Assembly: GCA_019448385.1 (NCBI GenBank)
Contig: JAGTXO010000028.1
Coordinates: forward strand, 124,001 to 188,000
Origin: Diacronema lutheri
Lineage: Eukaryota > Haptophyta > Pavlovophyceae > Pavlovales > Pavlovaceae
Length of the DNA stretch: 64,000 bases
Direction of reading: 5' to 3'
How positions within the stretch are numbered: the first letter of the stretch is position 1; every line of letters starts with the position of its first letter. Under the pieces are notes generated by a model. That model did not search any database, was not told the DNA's origin, and saw only the letters and a program-made list of their open reading frames with translations. This document shows, piece after piece, positions 12,010 to 21,550 of the stretch. The translations under genes were made by a program, and so were the position numbers.

Positions 12010-14660
12010 ATCGCCGTCGCCGTCGCCGTCGCTGTCGCCTTCCTCCGCCTCCTCCTCCTCCTCGCCGTCCTCGCCGTCGCTCTCGCCGTCCCTTGAGCCA
12101 TCCGCGTCCTCCCCTTCCTCTGCGTCCTCCCCTTCCTCTGCGTCCTCCCCTTCCTCCCCTTCCTCCATCGCAGCGTCGCTCCCCTTCGCGTCGTCGTCGG
12201 TGTCATTGCCGCCGCGACCGCCGCCATTATGAACGCCACCGTTGTGCCTTGCGCCGCCATTGAGCGCGCGCTTCGCGCCCGCAAGCACACCACCCACCCG
12301 CTCCCTTCCGGCTACGCGCCCTGCGACACGGCGGTCGCCACGCGCACCGCCGTGGCCACGGTGCGTGCCGCGCGCGCCGCCGCGACCGCCAGGCACCACC
12401 GACGAGCTGGCGGCGCATCCCCGCCCCCATTCTCGGCCGACGTGACCCGCCGTGCCGTCGGCCGCGCCTCGCGCACCGCCATCGGGCAGCGACGCGAGCT
12501 TGTCCAGCTTGTGCATGTTGGACAGCGCGCACTCGAGCGTTGGGTCAAGCTCGAGGGCGCGCGCGAACTGCGCGCGCGCGCGCGCCACGTGCCCGGTCTG
12601 CACGTACAGGAGCGCGAGGTTGTTGTACGCGAGCGCCATGCTCGGCTGCGCGCGAATCGCGCACAGGTACGTCTCCTCGGCCTGGGGTGCGGGCGGAGAA
12701 GGCGGGGCGCGCGAATAGACGGCGTGATAAGCCACGATGGCGGTCGGCGGCGTACGTGACATGCGCTGCCGTGTCCAAAGGGTCGCGTGGCGGCGCGCGC
12801 AGCGCGTGGTGGCGCAGCGCGAGCAGAGCGTGCGCGCGGCGTGCGCACTTTCACCCAACTGCGCCTCTGCCTGTACAGATTGCCCAAATTGTTTTGTAAC
12901 TGTGCCGAGTCCGGGTGCAGTTCGAGGCCGCGCATGTACGCCTTGAGCGCCTCGTCGCCCTGTCCGCCGAGGTGGAGCGCCATGCCCAGGTTGCACCAGC
13001 CAGAGACGAGGCGCGGCTGCTCGGTCAGCACTTGCAGGAAGTAACCCTGCCGCCATCCGACACCGCAGCGCGCGCGCGAGGCAAAGCAGCGCGCGCGTGC
13101 GCTCGGTGGCGCGCTCGGCTGCGCGCTCGGCCGCGCGCTTGGTCGCGCGCGCGCGCGCGCGCGAGCGGTTGCCCACACCTGCGCCTTTGCGTACAAGCCG
13201 TCGTGCAGCGCGCAGAGGCCCAGGTGCATCCACGCGACCACGTTGCCCTCGTCGATGGAGAGCGCCTTGGCCGACGCCTTGAGGCAGTCGTCGCGCAGCT
13301 CCTGCCGCGTCGCTGTCGGCACGCTCGCCGCGCCAAGCTCCCATCGCCGCATCCGTGTCGCGGCAATCGCGGCCCACGCGCGCGCGTCCGGCAGGAGCTC
13401 AGCCTGCGCCTCGACGCGCGCCTCAATCTCCTCCCTGCGGAGGCACGAGCGCGAGCGCGCGGCGGCGCTCGACGCACAAGGCGTCTCGTCGACCGCAGCG
13501 CGCGCCGCCTCCGCCGCGCTTTCAGCCACGTTCTGCGCCGCGCCCGGCTCGCCGGCGCCCGCCGGGTCAGCGCGCGTCTCACGCGGCTGCGGGCCCGCGG
13601 CGGCGGCGGCGGCGGCGGCAGCGGCGGCAGGCGTGGCGCTGGACGCGGCGGCGACGGCGTCGGGCATGCGCGAGAGCAGCGACGCCGCGTTCAGCCAGAT
13701 CGTCTCCCACTCGGGCGCAAGCTCGCACGCACGCGAGAGCGCCGCGCACGCCTCCGTGCGCATCCCAATGCGCGAGCAGGCGACTGCTAGATTCGACCAG
13801 ACGGCGGGCTGGGTGGCGTCCCACTGCAGGGCAGCACGGAGCATCGCGACGGCAAGCCTCGGCTCGCGCTGCTCCTCGATCAGCACCGTCGCGTAGTTGT
13901 TCAGGGCCTCGACGTGCGAGCGCGATGATGCGATGACGGCCTGGAGGCAGCGAACGGCGGCGTCTGATTGGCCGACGCCGAGCAGCGCGACGGCGAGGTT
14001 GGAGAGCGCGTCAATGTAGTCGGGCCAGCGCGCGACGACGGACTCAAGCACCACGCGCGCCGCGTCACACTCGCCCGCCTGCAGGTGCATCAGGGCGAGG
14101 TCGTTCCAGATGTGCGGCGCGTTGGCGTCCCACCGGAAGGCTTCGCCAAACGCGTCGACCGTCTGCGCGGACGAGAAGCGGTCGCCCTGCATCTCGATGG
14201 CGACGCGCACGACGTGCGCGGTGATGCGCGCGCAGAACGCCTGCGTGCGCGGGTTCTCGCGGATCGTCTCGCCCGTCATGTACATGACGAGCCAGCTTTT
14301 TGCGCACTCGAGCGCGCGCTGAAACTCGACATGCGCGCGCGTGAGGTCGCCGAGGCGGTGGAGGATGAGGGCGAGGTGGAAGCGGGCCATCGAGTTGCGC
14401 GGCATGCGCTTCGTCGCTGCCATCGTGCTCTGCCGCAGGAAGCGCATGTAGCCCGGCGAGTCGCGCGCGCGCAGCTCGAGCCGGCGCGCGGCGCCGAGTC
14501 CCGCCGGCGTCAGGCACCGGCCAGCCGCGCGGTCGGGCTCGCCGAGCGGGCGCTCCAGCGCGAAAGCGGCGAGCTCGGCCGAAGGCGCGTCGTCATCCTC
14601 CTCCAGCTCGATCGCGACCCCGGCGAGCGGTGCCGCGCCAGCCGCCCCCGCCTCGCGCAT
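11722..14660 (-). CDS. TPR-repeat protein with acidic Asp-Gly tail
   Basis: Exons 14660-13179, 13046-12849 and 12681-11722 give 879 residues. Tetratricopeptide repeats run through most of the protein, for example AHIWNDLALMHLQAGECDAA-type and SNLAVALLGVGQSDAAVRCL. The joins restore intact TPRs (AKAQ to GYFLQVL; SWVK to AEETYLCAI). An alanine run interrupts the repeat region near 13600. The last 250 residues are Gly/Arg-rich, then strongly acidic, with about 20 Asp-Gly pairs encoded by a hexanucleotide repeat. The ATG at 14660 is preferred over one at 14774 because the latter leaves only 18 bp to the divergent gene. TPR arrays are protein-binding scaffolds. The O-GlcNAc-transferase-like repeat spacing is suggestive, but no catalytic domain is present. 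Function unknown. Confidence 0.85.
11920..12034. repeat. Coding hexanucleotide repeat (gccgtc)n
   Basis: Nearly perfect gccgtc units, with a few gccatc variants, encode alternating Asp-Gly on the minus strand inside the TPR gene. The six-base unit preserves frame whatever the copy number, so the tail length can vary between strains. Confidence 0.85.
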
Positions 14661-14792
14661 CGTCGCGCTCGCCAGGCGACGACGCGTGGTGGGCGGCCTT
14701 TTTGCAGCGCTGGCGGAAAGGCGGAAAGGAGAACGCGACGACCCATGGAGATCAATCAAGACGACAGACCACACAAAGCCTAGTGCACTTGA

Positions 14793-15629
14793 ATGCCCCC
14801 GTCCGCCTCACTTTTCGCGGCGGCGCTAGCCGCGGGCTGCGGGGCGTGCCTCCTCTGGCGGCGGCTCGCCGCGCGGCGCGCGGCGCGCGCGCCGGCGCGC
14901 GCGCTTGCGAGCGCACCGCCCCACCCGTTGTGGGCGCCGCCGCAGCCCATGCCGCCGCCGTTCGCCGATGCGTCGCACGTCAGTCTCGATCCGACTGCGC
15001 TCGCGTCGTGCTACCCGCTGATGATCTCGGCGTTCGTGCCGCGCCCGATCGCGTTCGTTTCGACGCGCTCGGACAAGTACGGCGGCAACCTTGCGCCCTT
15101 CTCTTACGCCGGCCTCTTCAACCACGACCCACCGACGGTCGGCTTCTCGGTCGTCTCCAACGCGCGCGCGCCAGACGGCAAGAAGGACACACTGGCGAAC
15201 ATCGACGAGTCGGGCGAGTTTGTGGTGCACGTCATGTCTGAATGGTACGTTGAGGCCGCGAACCACTGCTGCGGCGCCTTCCCGCGCGGCGAGGACGAGT
15301 TTGATCTCTCGGGTCTCACGCGCGTGCCGTCGCTCAAGGTCGGGCCGCCGCGCGTGGGCGAGGCGGCCGTCGCGTTTGAGTGCAAGCTCGCGCACCGGCA
15401 CGAGATGCGCAATGCCAAGGGCGAGGTGAGCGCGACGTTGATCCTCGGCGAGGTCGTGATGATCCACCTCGCCGCCGGCGTCTGCGAGCTTGACGGCGCG
15501 GGCGCGGGCAAGCCGACCGTGCGCTTCGACGCACTGCAGCCCATGTCGCGGCTCGGCGGTAACACATACGGCCGCACGACAAGCACGTTCGACCTGCCCC
15601 GGCCCGACCGCAGCGTGCGCGCGACGTAG
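14793..15629 (+). CDS. Membrane-anchored flavin-reductase-like (FMN-binding split-barrel) protein
   Basis: A single exon of 278 residues. Residues 1-20 form a hydrophobic segment followed by Arg-rich sequence, resembling a signal anchor or organelle leader. From residue 60 the protein matches the flavin reductase-like/FMN-binding split-barrel family: RPIAFVSTRS, NLAPFSYAGLFNHDPPTVGF, TLANIDESGEFVVHVMSE and a C-terminal PMSRLGGNTYG. Family members bind FMN and reduce flavins or act as small oxidoreductases. The electron donor and substrate here are unknown. The start lies 132 bp from the divergent TPR gene. Family call is secure; enzymatic role is not. Confidence 0.85.
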   Translation: MPPSASLFAAALAAGCGACLLWRRLAARRAARAPARALASAPPHPLWAPPQPMPPPFADASHVSLDPTALASCYPLMISAFVPRPIAFVSTRSDKYGGNLAPFSYAGLFNHDPPTVGFSVVSNARAPDGKKDTLANIDESGEFVVHVMSEWYVEAANHCCGAFPRGEDEFDLSGLTRVPSLKVGPPRVGEAAVAFECKLAHRHEMRNAKGEVSATLILGEVVMIHLAAGVCELDGAGAGKPTVRFDALQPMSRLGGNTYGRTTSTFDLPRPDRSVRAT

Positions 15630-15733
15630 GCGGGGCATAAGCCGCAGTAGTGTCCGGGCGGTGCACCATAAAGTCCGGGCGGTCGCGGCAATTTTCGCCG
15701 GCGACGCGGACTTCATCAGCGCCGGGGGCCGCG

Positions 15734-18001
15734 ATGAGCGCGCTCGAGGACGGCCGCGTGTCCAAGCTACGCCCGCTGCTGCCCGCGTCGTGCGTGCTGG
15801 AGCAGTCTGCGTACAGCGACGCGGCGGCGTCGACCGTGCTCGCCGGCCGGCAGGCCGTGCGCACGCTCGGCGACAAGCTTCTCGTCGTCGTCGGCCCGTG
15901 CGCGCCGCACGACAGCGCGGCGACGCTCGAGTATGCGGCCAAGCTGGCGGAGGTGGCGAAGGCGCTGTCGTCTGACCTGGTGGTGCTTATGCGCTGCTGC
16001 TACGCCGCGCCCGACGCCTCCGAGTGGCGCGGCCTCGTGATGGACCCCGAGCTCGACGGCTCGCTCAACATCAACAAGGGCCTTCGGCAAATGCGCGAGC
16101 TGCTCGTCGCCGTCAACGCGCTCGGCCTGCCCGTCGCGTGCGAGTTTGTCGACACCATTGTGCCGCAATATCTCGCCGACCTCGTCAGTTGGGCGCAGGT
16201 CGGCCACGGCTCCGCCCTCCTTCGCGTCCACCGGCAGCTCGCGTCGGGCTTGTCGATGCCGGTCGGCTTCGAGGCGCCGTCGCCCACCGCCGTCGCCGCG
16301 GGCGCGAGCGCCGCGGACGCGATCAACGACGCGGCGCGCCCGCACCCGTTCATTGGTGTTTCCAAGCAGGGCGTCGCCGGTGTCGTGCACACCGCGGGCA
16401 ACAAGGACTGCCACGCGATCGTCGCGGGCGTCGCGCGAATCGACGAGGCGTGTGGCCAGCTGCGCGACGCGCGGCTGCCCGAGAGCACGGTCGTCGACTG
16501 TTCGACGGAGGCGGACCAGGGCGCGGCGGCACGGCACGTGGCTGAGCTCGTCGCGAGCGGCAGCACCGCCGCGTCTGGCGTGCTCCTCAAGTCCTTCCTC
16601 GTGTCGGGCACGCAGCCGCTCGCGCAGGCCCGCGCGGTGAGGGCCGCTGCCGCGGTCGCCGCCGGCGGCGCGGCGGCGACCGCGGCGGCGCCGCTCGGCC
16701 TCTCGGTGACGGAGCCGTGCATTGACTGGTCCGAGACGCACGCGCTTCTCGAGGCGCTCGCCGCCGCCGCGCGCACGCGCCGCGCGCGCGCCGCGAACGC
16801 GGCGCCGCCCGCGGCGTCGGCGGCCGCGGCCGGCCCCGCCGCTGGCGCGGGCGCGTCGCTCTTCCGCGAGTCGCACGCGCAGCTGCCGACGGACAATCTG
16901 CGCATCCGCGGCGTGCAGGCGCTCGTCCCCGCCGCCTGCTTGCAGGAAGAGTTGCCGCACTCGGGCCACGTCGCGTCGCTCGTGCGCTCGACGCGCGCAC
17001 TCGTGCGCGCGCTCGTCTGCGACGGCGGCGCCGACGGCCGACTGCTCGTCGTCGCGGGCCCGTGCTGCGTGCACGACGTGGGCGCGACGCTGCAGTACGC
17101 CGCGCGCCTCGCTGACGCGGCCAAGGCCTTTGCGGGCGAGCTCGTCGTGCTCCTGCGCTGCTGCTACGCCGCGCCGGACTCCTCGGAATGGCGGGGTGGC
17201 GTGATGGACCCGGACCTCAACGGCTCGCTCAACATCAACAAGGGCCTTGCGCAGACGCGCGAGCTGATGCAGGCGGTCAACCAGCTCGGCCTACCCGTCG
17301 CGTGCGAGTTTGTCGACACCATCGTGCCGCAGTACCTCGCTGACCTCGTCAGCTGGGCGCAGGTCGGCGCCGACAGGTCGCGTTCGCGCGTCTGCTCGGA
17401 GCTCGCGTCGGGCTTGTCGATGCCCGTTGGCTTCGAGGCGCCGGCGGGCGCGGCGGCGGCGGCGGTCGGTGCGATCACGCTCACCGCGCGCCCGCACCCG
17501 TTCATCGGCGTCTCCAAGGAGGGCGTCGCCGGCGTCGTGCACACGCTGGGCAACAAGGACTGCCACGCGATCGTCGCGGGCGACGGCGCGCTCGCCGACG
17601 TGTGCGCGCAGCTGCGCGACGCGGGCCTGCGCGGCGCGGCGGTCGTTGACTGCTCGGCCCGCGCGTCCGACGCGGTCGTGGCCGTGTCGCGCGTCGCCGC
17701 GAACGTCGCCGCGGGCTCAATGGACGTGAGCGGCGTTTTGCTCAAGTCCAATCTCGAGGCGGGCGCGCAGCCGGCGCCCGCGCAGGACGAGCGTCCGGGC
17801 GCGGCGAGCGGGCTCAAGCACGGCGTCTCGATTACCGAGCCGTGCGTCGGTTGGGAGGAGACGTACAGCGTACTCGAGGCGCTCGCCGCCGCTGTCAAGG
17901 CGCGCCGAGCCGCCACGGGCGACGGCGCTCCGGCCGCCGGCGCGGCCGGCGCCGGTGGCGGCACGGCCGGCTCCGCCAAGAAGGCGCGCCGCACGCGCTG
18001 A
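15734..18001 (+). CDS. Tandem double DAHP-synthase-like protein, probably non-catalytic
   Basis: One exon, 755 residues, two homologous halves (about 1-345 and 385-735) joined by an Ala-rich linker. Each half follows class I DAHP synthase (AroF/G/H) from end to end: GPC, LNINKGL, PQYLADLVSW, ASGLSMPVGFEAP, GNKDCHAIVAG, TEPC. Against E. coli AroG numbering both halves keep Cys61, Arg92 and Glu143. Both lose Lys97 (Ala), Arg99 (Asp), Arg165 (Gly or Asp), Lys186 (Glu) and Arg234 (Ala), and the metal ligands His268 (Thr/Ala) and Glu302 (Lys); Asp326 is Glu. These residues bind phosphoenolpyruvate, erythrose-4-phosphate and the metal, so normal DAHP synthesis looks impossible. Because the two halves share most changes, the new function probably predates the fusion. 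The ATG at 15734 precedes the conserved N-terminal helix. The protein could be a regulatory pseudoenzyme or act on another substrate. Confidence 0.9.
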   Translation: MSALEDGRVSKLRPLLPASCVLEQSAYSDAAASTVLAGRQAVRTLGDKLLVVVGPCAPHDSAATLEYAAKLAEVAKALSSDLVVLMRCCYAAPDASEWRGLVMDPELDGSLNINKGLRQMRELLVAVNALGLPVACEFVDTIVPQYLADLVSWAQVGHGSALLRVHRQLASGLSMPVGFEAPSPTAVAAGASAADAINDAARPHPFIGVSKQGVAGVVHTAGNKDCHAIVAGVARIDEACGQLRDARLPESTVVDCSTEADQGAAARHVAELVASGSTAASGVLLKSFLVSGTQPLAQARAVRAAAAVAAGGAAATAAAPLGLSVTEPCIDWSETHALLEALAAAARTRRARAANAAPPAASAAAAGPAAGAGASLFRESHAQLPTDNLRIRGVQALVPAACLQEELPHSGHVASLVRSTRALVRALVCDGGADGRLLVVAGPCCVHDVGATLQYAARLADAAKAFAGELVVLLRCCYAAPDSSEWRGGVMDPDLNGSLNINKGLAQTRELMQAVNQLGLPVACEFVDTIVPQYLADLVSWAQVGADRSRSRVCSELASGLSMPVGFEAPAGAAAAAVGAITLTARPHPFIGVSKEGVAGVVHTLGNKDCHAIVAGDGALADVCAQLRDAGLRGAAVVDCSARASDAVVAVSRVAANVAAGSMDVSGVLLKSNLEAGAQPAPAQDERPGAASGLKHGVSITEPCVGWEETYSVLEALAAAVKARRAATGDGAPAAGAAGAGGGTAGSAKKARRTR

Positions 18002-18240
18002 GCTGCACGGGAGCCCATCGGCCGGCTGCGCGCGTGCCGCGCGTGCCGCGCGTCCGCGTGCAATGCCGAGGTGCCCGTGTGCCTGCATGCCCGGACTGCA
18101 CGTTGATCAGCCATCGCGTCGCTCGGCCCGGCTCGCGTAGGGTTGGCATGCCGCGCGCCGGCCTGTGTTTGCACGATGGCCAGAGCCTCGCCTAGGTTTG
18201 TGTGAGCGAAAAGGTGAAGCTGGTAGGCTTGGGCCCTTCG

Positions 18241-21200
18241 TTAGGTGCCAATGGGTGGCAGGGTGGCGAGCCGCGTACGTAGCGGCCGCTCGTCGCGCTC
18301 AAGTGACCCGTCGCTGCGCGCGGGTACATTGGCTCTTCCCACCACCGCCGCCGGGCTTGAACGTGTCGCCGCAAGCCGTGCAAGCCCTGAGGCGGCACTT
18401 GCGCTGCCGCAGTCGCCGCTCCCCGGCATTGCGCGGCAGGCCGGCTGCGGCGGCGCGACGGACGCTGGCATCGAAGACGGCGGCGAGACGAGGCTGAGCT
18501 CGAGCGCGCGCCGTGCCTTCGCAACGGGTGTTACGATCCCGCCAAGAATCCCTGCCGAGGCGCCTCGTGCAGCGGCCTGCCACAGGGGGCGCGCACGGCC
18601 CGGCGTGTGGACGGGCAACGCGCCTCCGTCACGCGAAGCGGCCGCGCTGTCGATGTCAGGAAGCAGCGCGCTACCGCCATCCTCGCCGCGCCCGCGACCG
18701 TCCGCGTGCGGCATCTCAGCGAGCTCGCGCTCGAGCACCGCGCACGCAACCGCAAGGGCGGCAGCGCGCGCTGCGAGCGCCGCGCAGCGCGCGGCCGCGC
18801 CGTCGCGCACAGCGGCGACGCTGTCGCGAGCGGCCTCGAGCGCGGCGACGCGCGCGCGCAGCGCGTCCACCGACGCGAGGGCTCCCGCAAAGTCCACCTC
18901 CGAGCTGTGGCGAGCGGGAAGCGGGAAGCGGCGCGCGCGTGCGCACGTTTGCGATTGGTCCAAACTTTCAACAAGTTCGCGCATTCTGCGCTCGCGAATG
19001 CAAGGCGGGGGCGCGCGCGCGGCGCGCGCGCGAGGCACCCGCCCGTGCGCGCGCCGCGTTCCGCGCGCGCACAGAACCCACTCGAGCAGCGGCCGAACGG
19101 CCTTGCTCGCCTTACCCGCGCGCTCGAGCGCTCCGCGCGCGCCCGACGCGCCGTCCAAGTTGGCGGCGAGGAGGCGCGTGACGATGGGGTCAGAGAGGCC
19201 TCCGGAGGGGAATGCGCCAACCCGCGCCATCGTCTCCGGGCGCAGCACAAAGGCGCGCGTCTCCTCCCACGGCGGCACGAGCGCGCGCCATGTGCTCGCC
19301 GCGAGGGCGTCGACCACGCCGCCGGCAACCGTGCCGACCGCCGCGGATGCCGAGGAGACGGACGAGGACGCGCGGCGCAGGGGCGGCTGCTCGAGCGGTG
19401 GCTGCGGCTGCGGTAGCGATGGCGCCAACTCGCCGCTCCCGCCCGCCTTGCCGCCGCCAGCCGCAGCAGCCAACGGCATAGCCGCAGCAGCCGGCGGAGC
19501 CCGCCGCACCGTCCCCACGCCCGCACGCAGCGACGGACGGAGGAGCGACGCACGCACCGAGCCGCGCCGCAGCAGCACTCGCGTCGCCGCCGCTTCTGGT
19601 GGCGAAGCGGTGGGTGGCGGCGGACGCGCTCCGACGCCCGCACCACCGCCGGCGTCGGCGCCCGCCGCGCCGTCGGCCGGCGTCGCCGCGTCGGCCGGCG
19701 CGCTTTGCGCCGGCTCGGGCCGAGCGGCCGCAAACGCGGCGATCGCGGCGCGCGCCACGCGGCTCTGCGGCACGCCGTCGAGCACGAGCTTGAGCGCCTC
19801 AAGCGCCCTACGCACAGCCTCGGGCGGCCTGTCAAGCGACTTGATCTCCTCGACAAAGTTGCGTGGCACCGTGACCGCGCCCGCGCGCGCGGCGTCGAGC
19901 GCAACGATCGCGCCCGCGAGTGCCTCACGCTCTCCAGCGAGCATCCGCCCGATGCCATCCGTTCTGCCTCGCTCGGAGCACAGCTCGGCAGCGGCGCGCG
20001 CCTCTTCCGCGTTCGCCGCGTTACGCTCGTCGCGCGCGGCGGTGAGCTCACGCTCGAGCGCCGCGAGCGCCGCGCGCACCGCAGCACAGTCCGCGTCGTG
20101 CAGCGCGGCGTGCCGCGCGGCGGCGTCGCGCCGCGCGGCGTCCGCCTCGCGCATGCGCCGCCGCTCTGCCGCGAGTTGCGCGTTGCGCGTCATCCCTTCC
20201 ACCTCGCGCTGCGAGCGTTCTGCAAGCGTGAGCGAGGGCCCGCCGCTGCTCATCGCGCCCTTGACGGCGGCCTGCACCGTCGTCTCCCACGTCGCGCGCT
20301 CGCGCGCGGCGTGCACGCCGTGCGCGCGCTCGGCCGCATCCCGCGCGCGCTCCGCGGCGACCGACGACGCGGCGACCGCGCCTGTGCGCTCGTCCTCCTC
20401 GGCGTCGCGCAGCCAGCCGAGCACCGCCTGTGCGGCAGGTGGGCGGGTGGGCGGGCGCCGTGTGACGCGCGCGCGCGCGTGCGCGCCACGCGCCTCATTC
20501 AAAATGAGAGCACGTGCGGCGCGGCGCGCGCCACGCGCGGCCCCGGACCGGCGCGCCACGCGCGGCCCCGGACCGGCGCGCCACGCGCGGCCCCGGACCG
20601 GCGTGCGCACCTTGGTGCCCAGCGCGACGACGAGGGGCGGCGGGCGGGTGAGAAGCGGGTTATCGCCAAGCGGCATCGTATGCAGCGCGCGCGCGCGCCC
20701 TAGCGCGAGCGGGAGCGCGCGCAGCCGATTGGCGACGAGCGCGAGGTGCTCGAGTTCGTGCATCGCGCCCAGGTCCGGGGGCACGTCCGGGAGGCGGTTG
20801 TGCGAAAGGTCGAGCTTGCGCAACACGGCGCAGTGGGCGAGGAGGGTGGGCACGCGCACCATACCGTTGTGCGAGAGGTCGAGCGTCGTGAGGCACGCCC
20901 ATGGCGCCGGCGCATCGCCGGCGGCCGGATGGACGGCGGTGGCCCGAAGCGTCGAATGCTCCATTCGATTGCGACTCAGGTCAAGCCGCTGCAGCGCGGG
21001 CAGGCCGAGGAGGCCTTCGGGCAGAAACGCGAGGCGATTGTTCGACAGGTCGAGCTCGCGCAGCCGCCGCAGGCCGAGCGCCATCTCTTCCGCGGTTGGG
21101 ACGTTCGGTGCGAGAATCATGTTGCGATTCATGTTGAGTTCCTCGAGCGCCTCGAGCTGGCAGATGGCGGGTGGGATGTGCTCGAGCTGATTGGCGGACA

Positions 21201-21507
21201 GGTCGAGCACGGTGAGCGCACGCAGCGAGAGCAGCTCGCTGTGGCTCAGCTCTGAAATTCGGTTGCCGCTCAGGTCGAGGTCGAGCACGAGCGTCGCCGA
21301 GTTGGGCGCGAGCCGCGCGAGCTGTAGCTGCGAGACGGCCGTAATGTCGCGCTCGGAGAGGCACAAGATGCCCGACTCAGAGAACGTGACGACGTGGCGC
21401 TCGATTGCAGTGAGCGGCGTCTGGTCAAGCGGCACGAGCGCCGCACGCCCCGCTGGCGTCGCGTCGAGCCCAACCTCCGAATCGAGCGCCTTCCCCACCG
21501 GCGCCAT
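18241..21507 (-). CDS. Leucine-rich-repeat protein with dynein-stalk-like coiled-coil module
   Basis: Exons 21507-20611, 20427-19073, 18985-18947 (39 nt) and 18904-18241 give 984 residues. Exon 1 encodes about ten leucine-rich repeats (LTVLDLSANQLEHIPPAI, LRELDLSNNRLAFLPEGL, LRKLDLSHNRLPDVPPDL). Exon 2 begins a long Ala/Glu/Arg coiled coil, then VPRNFVEEIKSLDRPPEAV, and after a low-complexity insert WEETRAFVLRPETMARV and ASKAVRPLLEWV. These match, in order, the dynein heavy-chain stalk and microtubule-binding region (the EIKS..PP, W..AK..L and SKA...L..WV motifs). A second coiled coil follows. No AAA motor domain is visible. A role in binding microtubules or axonemes is plausible. The start lies 43 bp from the divergent neighbour's start. 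Confidence 0.8.
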   Translation of the reverse strand: MAPVGKALDSEVGLDATPAGRAALVPLDQTPLTAIERHVVTFSESGILCLSERDITAVSQLQLARLAPNSATLVLDLDLSGNRISELSHSELLSLRALTVLDLSANQLEHIPPAICQLEALEELNMNRNMILAPNVPTAEEMALGLRRLRELDLSNNRLAFLPEGLLGLPALQRLDLSRNRMEHSTLRATAVHPAAGDAPAPWACLTTLDLSHNGMVRVPTLLAHCAVLRKLDLSHNRLPDVPPDLGAMHELEHLALVANRLRALPLALGRARALHTMPLGDNPLLTRPPPLVVALGTKVRTPVRGRAWRAGPGPRVARRSGAARGARRAARALILNEARGAHARARVTRRPPTRPPAAQAVLGWLRDAEEDERTGAVAASSVAAERARDAAERAHGVHAARERATWETTVQAAVKGAMSSGGPSLTLAERSQREVEGMTRNAQLAAERRRMREADAARRDAAARHAALHDADCAAVRAALAALERELTAARDERNAANAEEARAAAELCSERGRTDGIGRMLAGEREALAGAIVALDAARAGAVTVPRNFVEEIKSLDRPPEAVRRALEALKLVLDGVPQSRVARAAIAAFAAARPEPAQSAPADAATPADGAAGADAGGGAGVGARPPPPTASPPEAAATRVLLRRGSVRASLLRPSLRAGVGTVRRAPPAAAAMPLAAAAGGGKAGGSGELAPSLPQPQPPLEQPPLRRASSSVSSASAAVGTVAGGVVDALAASTWRALVPPWEETRAFVLRPETMARVGAFPSGGLSDPIVTRLLAANLDGASGARGALERAGKASKAVRPLLEWVLCARGTRRAHGRVPRARAARAPPPCIRERRMRELVESLDQSQTCARARRFPLPARHSSEVDFAGALASVDALRARVAALEAARDSVAAVRDGAAARCAALAARAAALAVACAVLERELAEMPHADGRGRGEDGGSALLPDIDSAAASRDGGALPVHTPGRARPLWQAAARGASAGILGGIVTPVAKARRALELSLVSPPSSMPASVAPPQPACRAMPGSGDCGSASAASGLARLAATRSSPAAVVGRANVPARSDGSLERDERPLRTRLATLPPIGT
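20526..20600. repeat. 3 x 25-bp tandem repeat in LRR-gene intron 1
   Basis: Three consecutive identical 25-bp units, each ending ccccggaccg, fill most of the first intron of the LRR gene (20428-20610). Confidence 0.9.
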
Positions 21508-21550
21508 TCTGGCCGGGTGGGCGTGGAGGCCCTTCGAAGCCGCCTCGCCG

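Noticed and set aside
14661-14774. Upstream ATG at 14774 for the TPR protein
   Set aside because: It would leave only 18 bp to the divergent gene's start codon, and the added 38 residues are not protein-like. ATG 14660 is followed by ordinary sequence.
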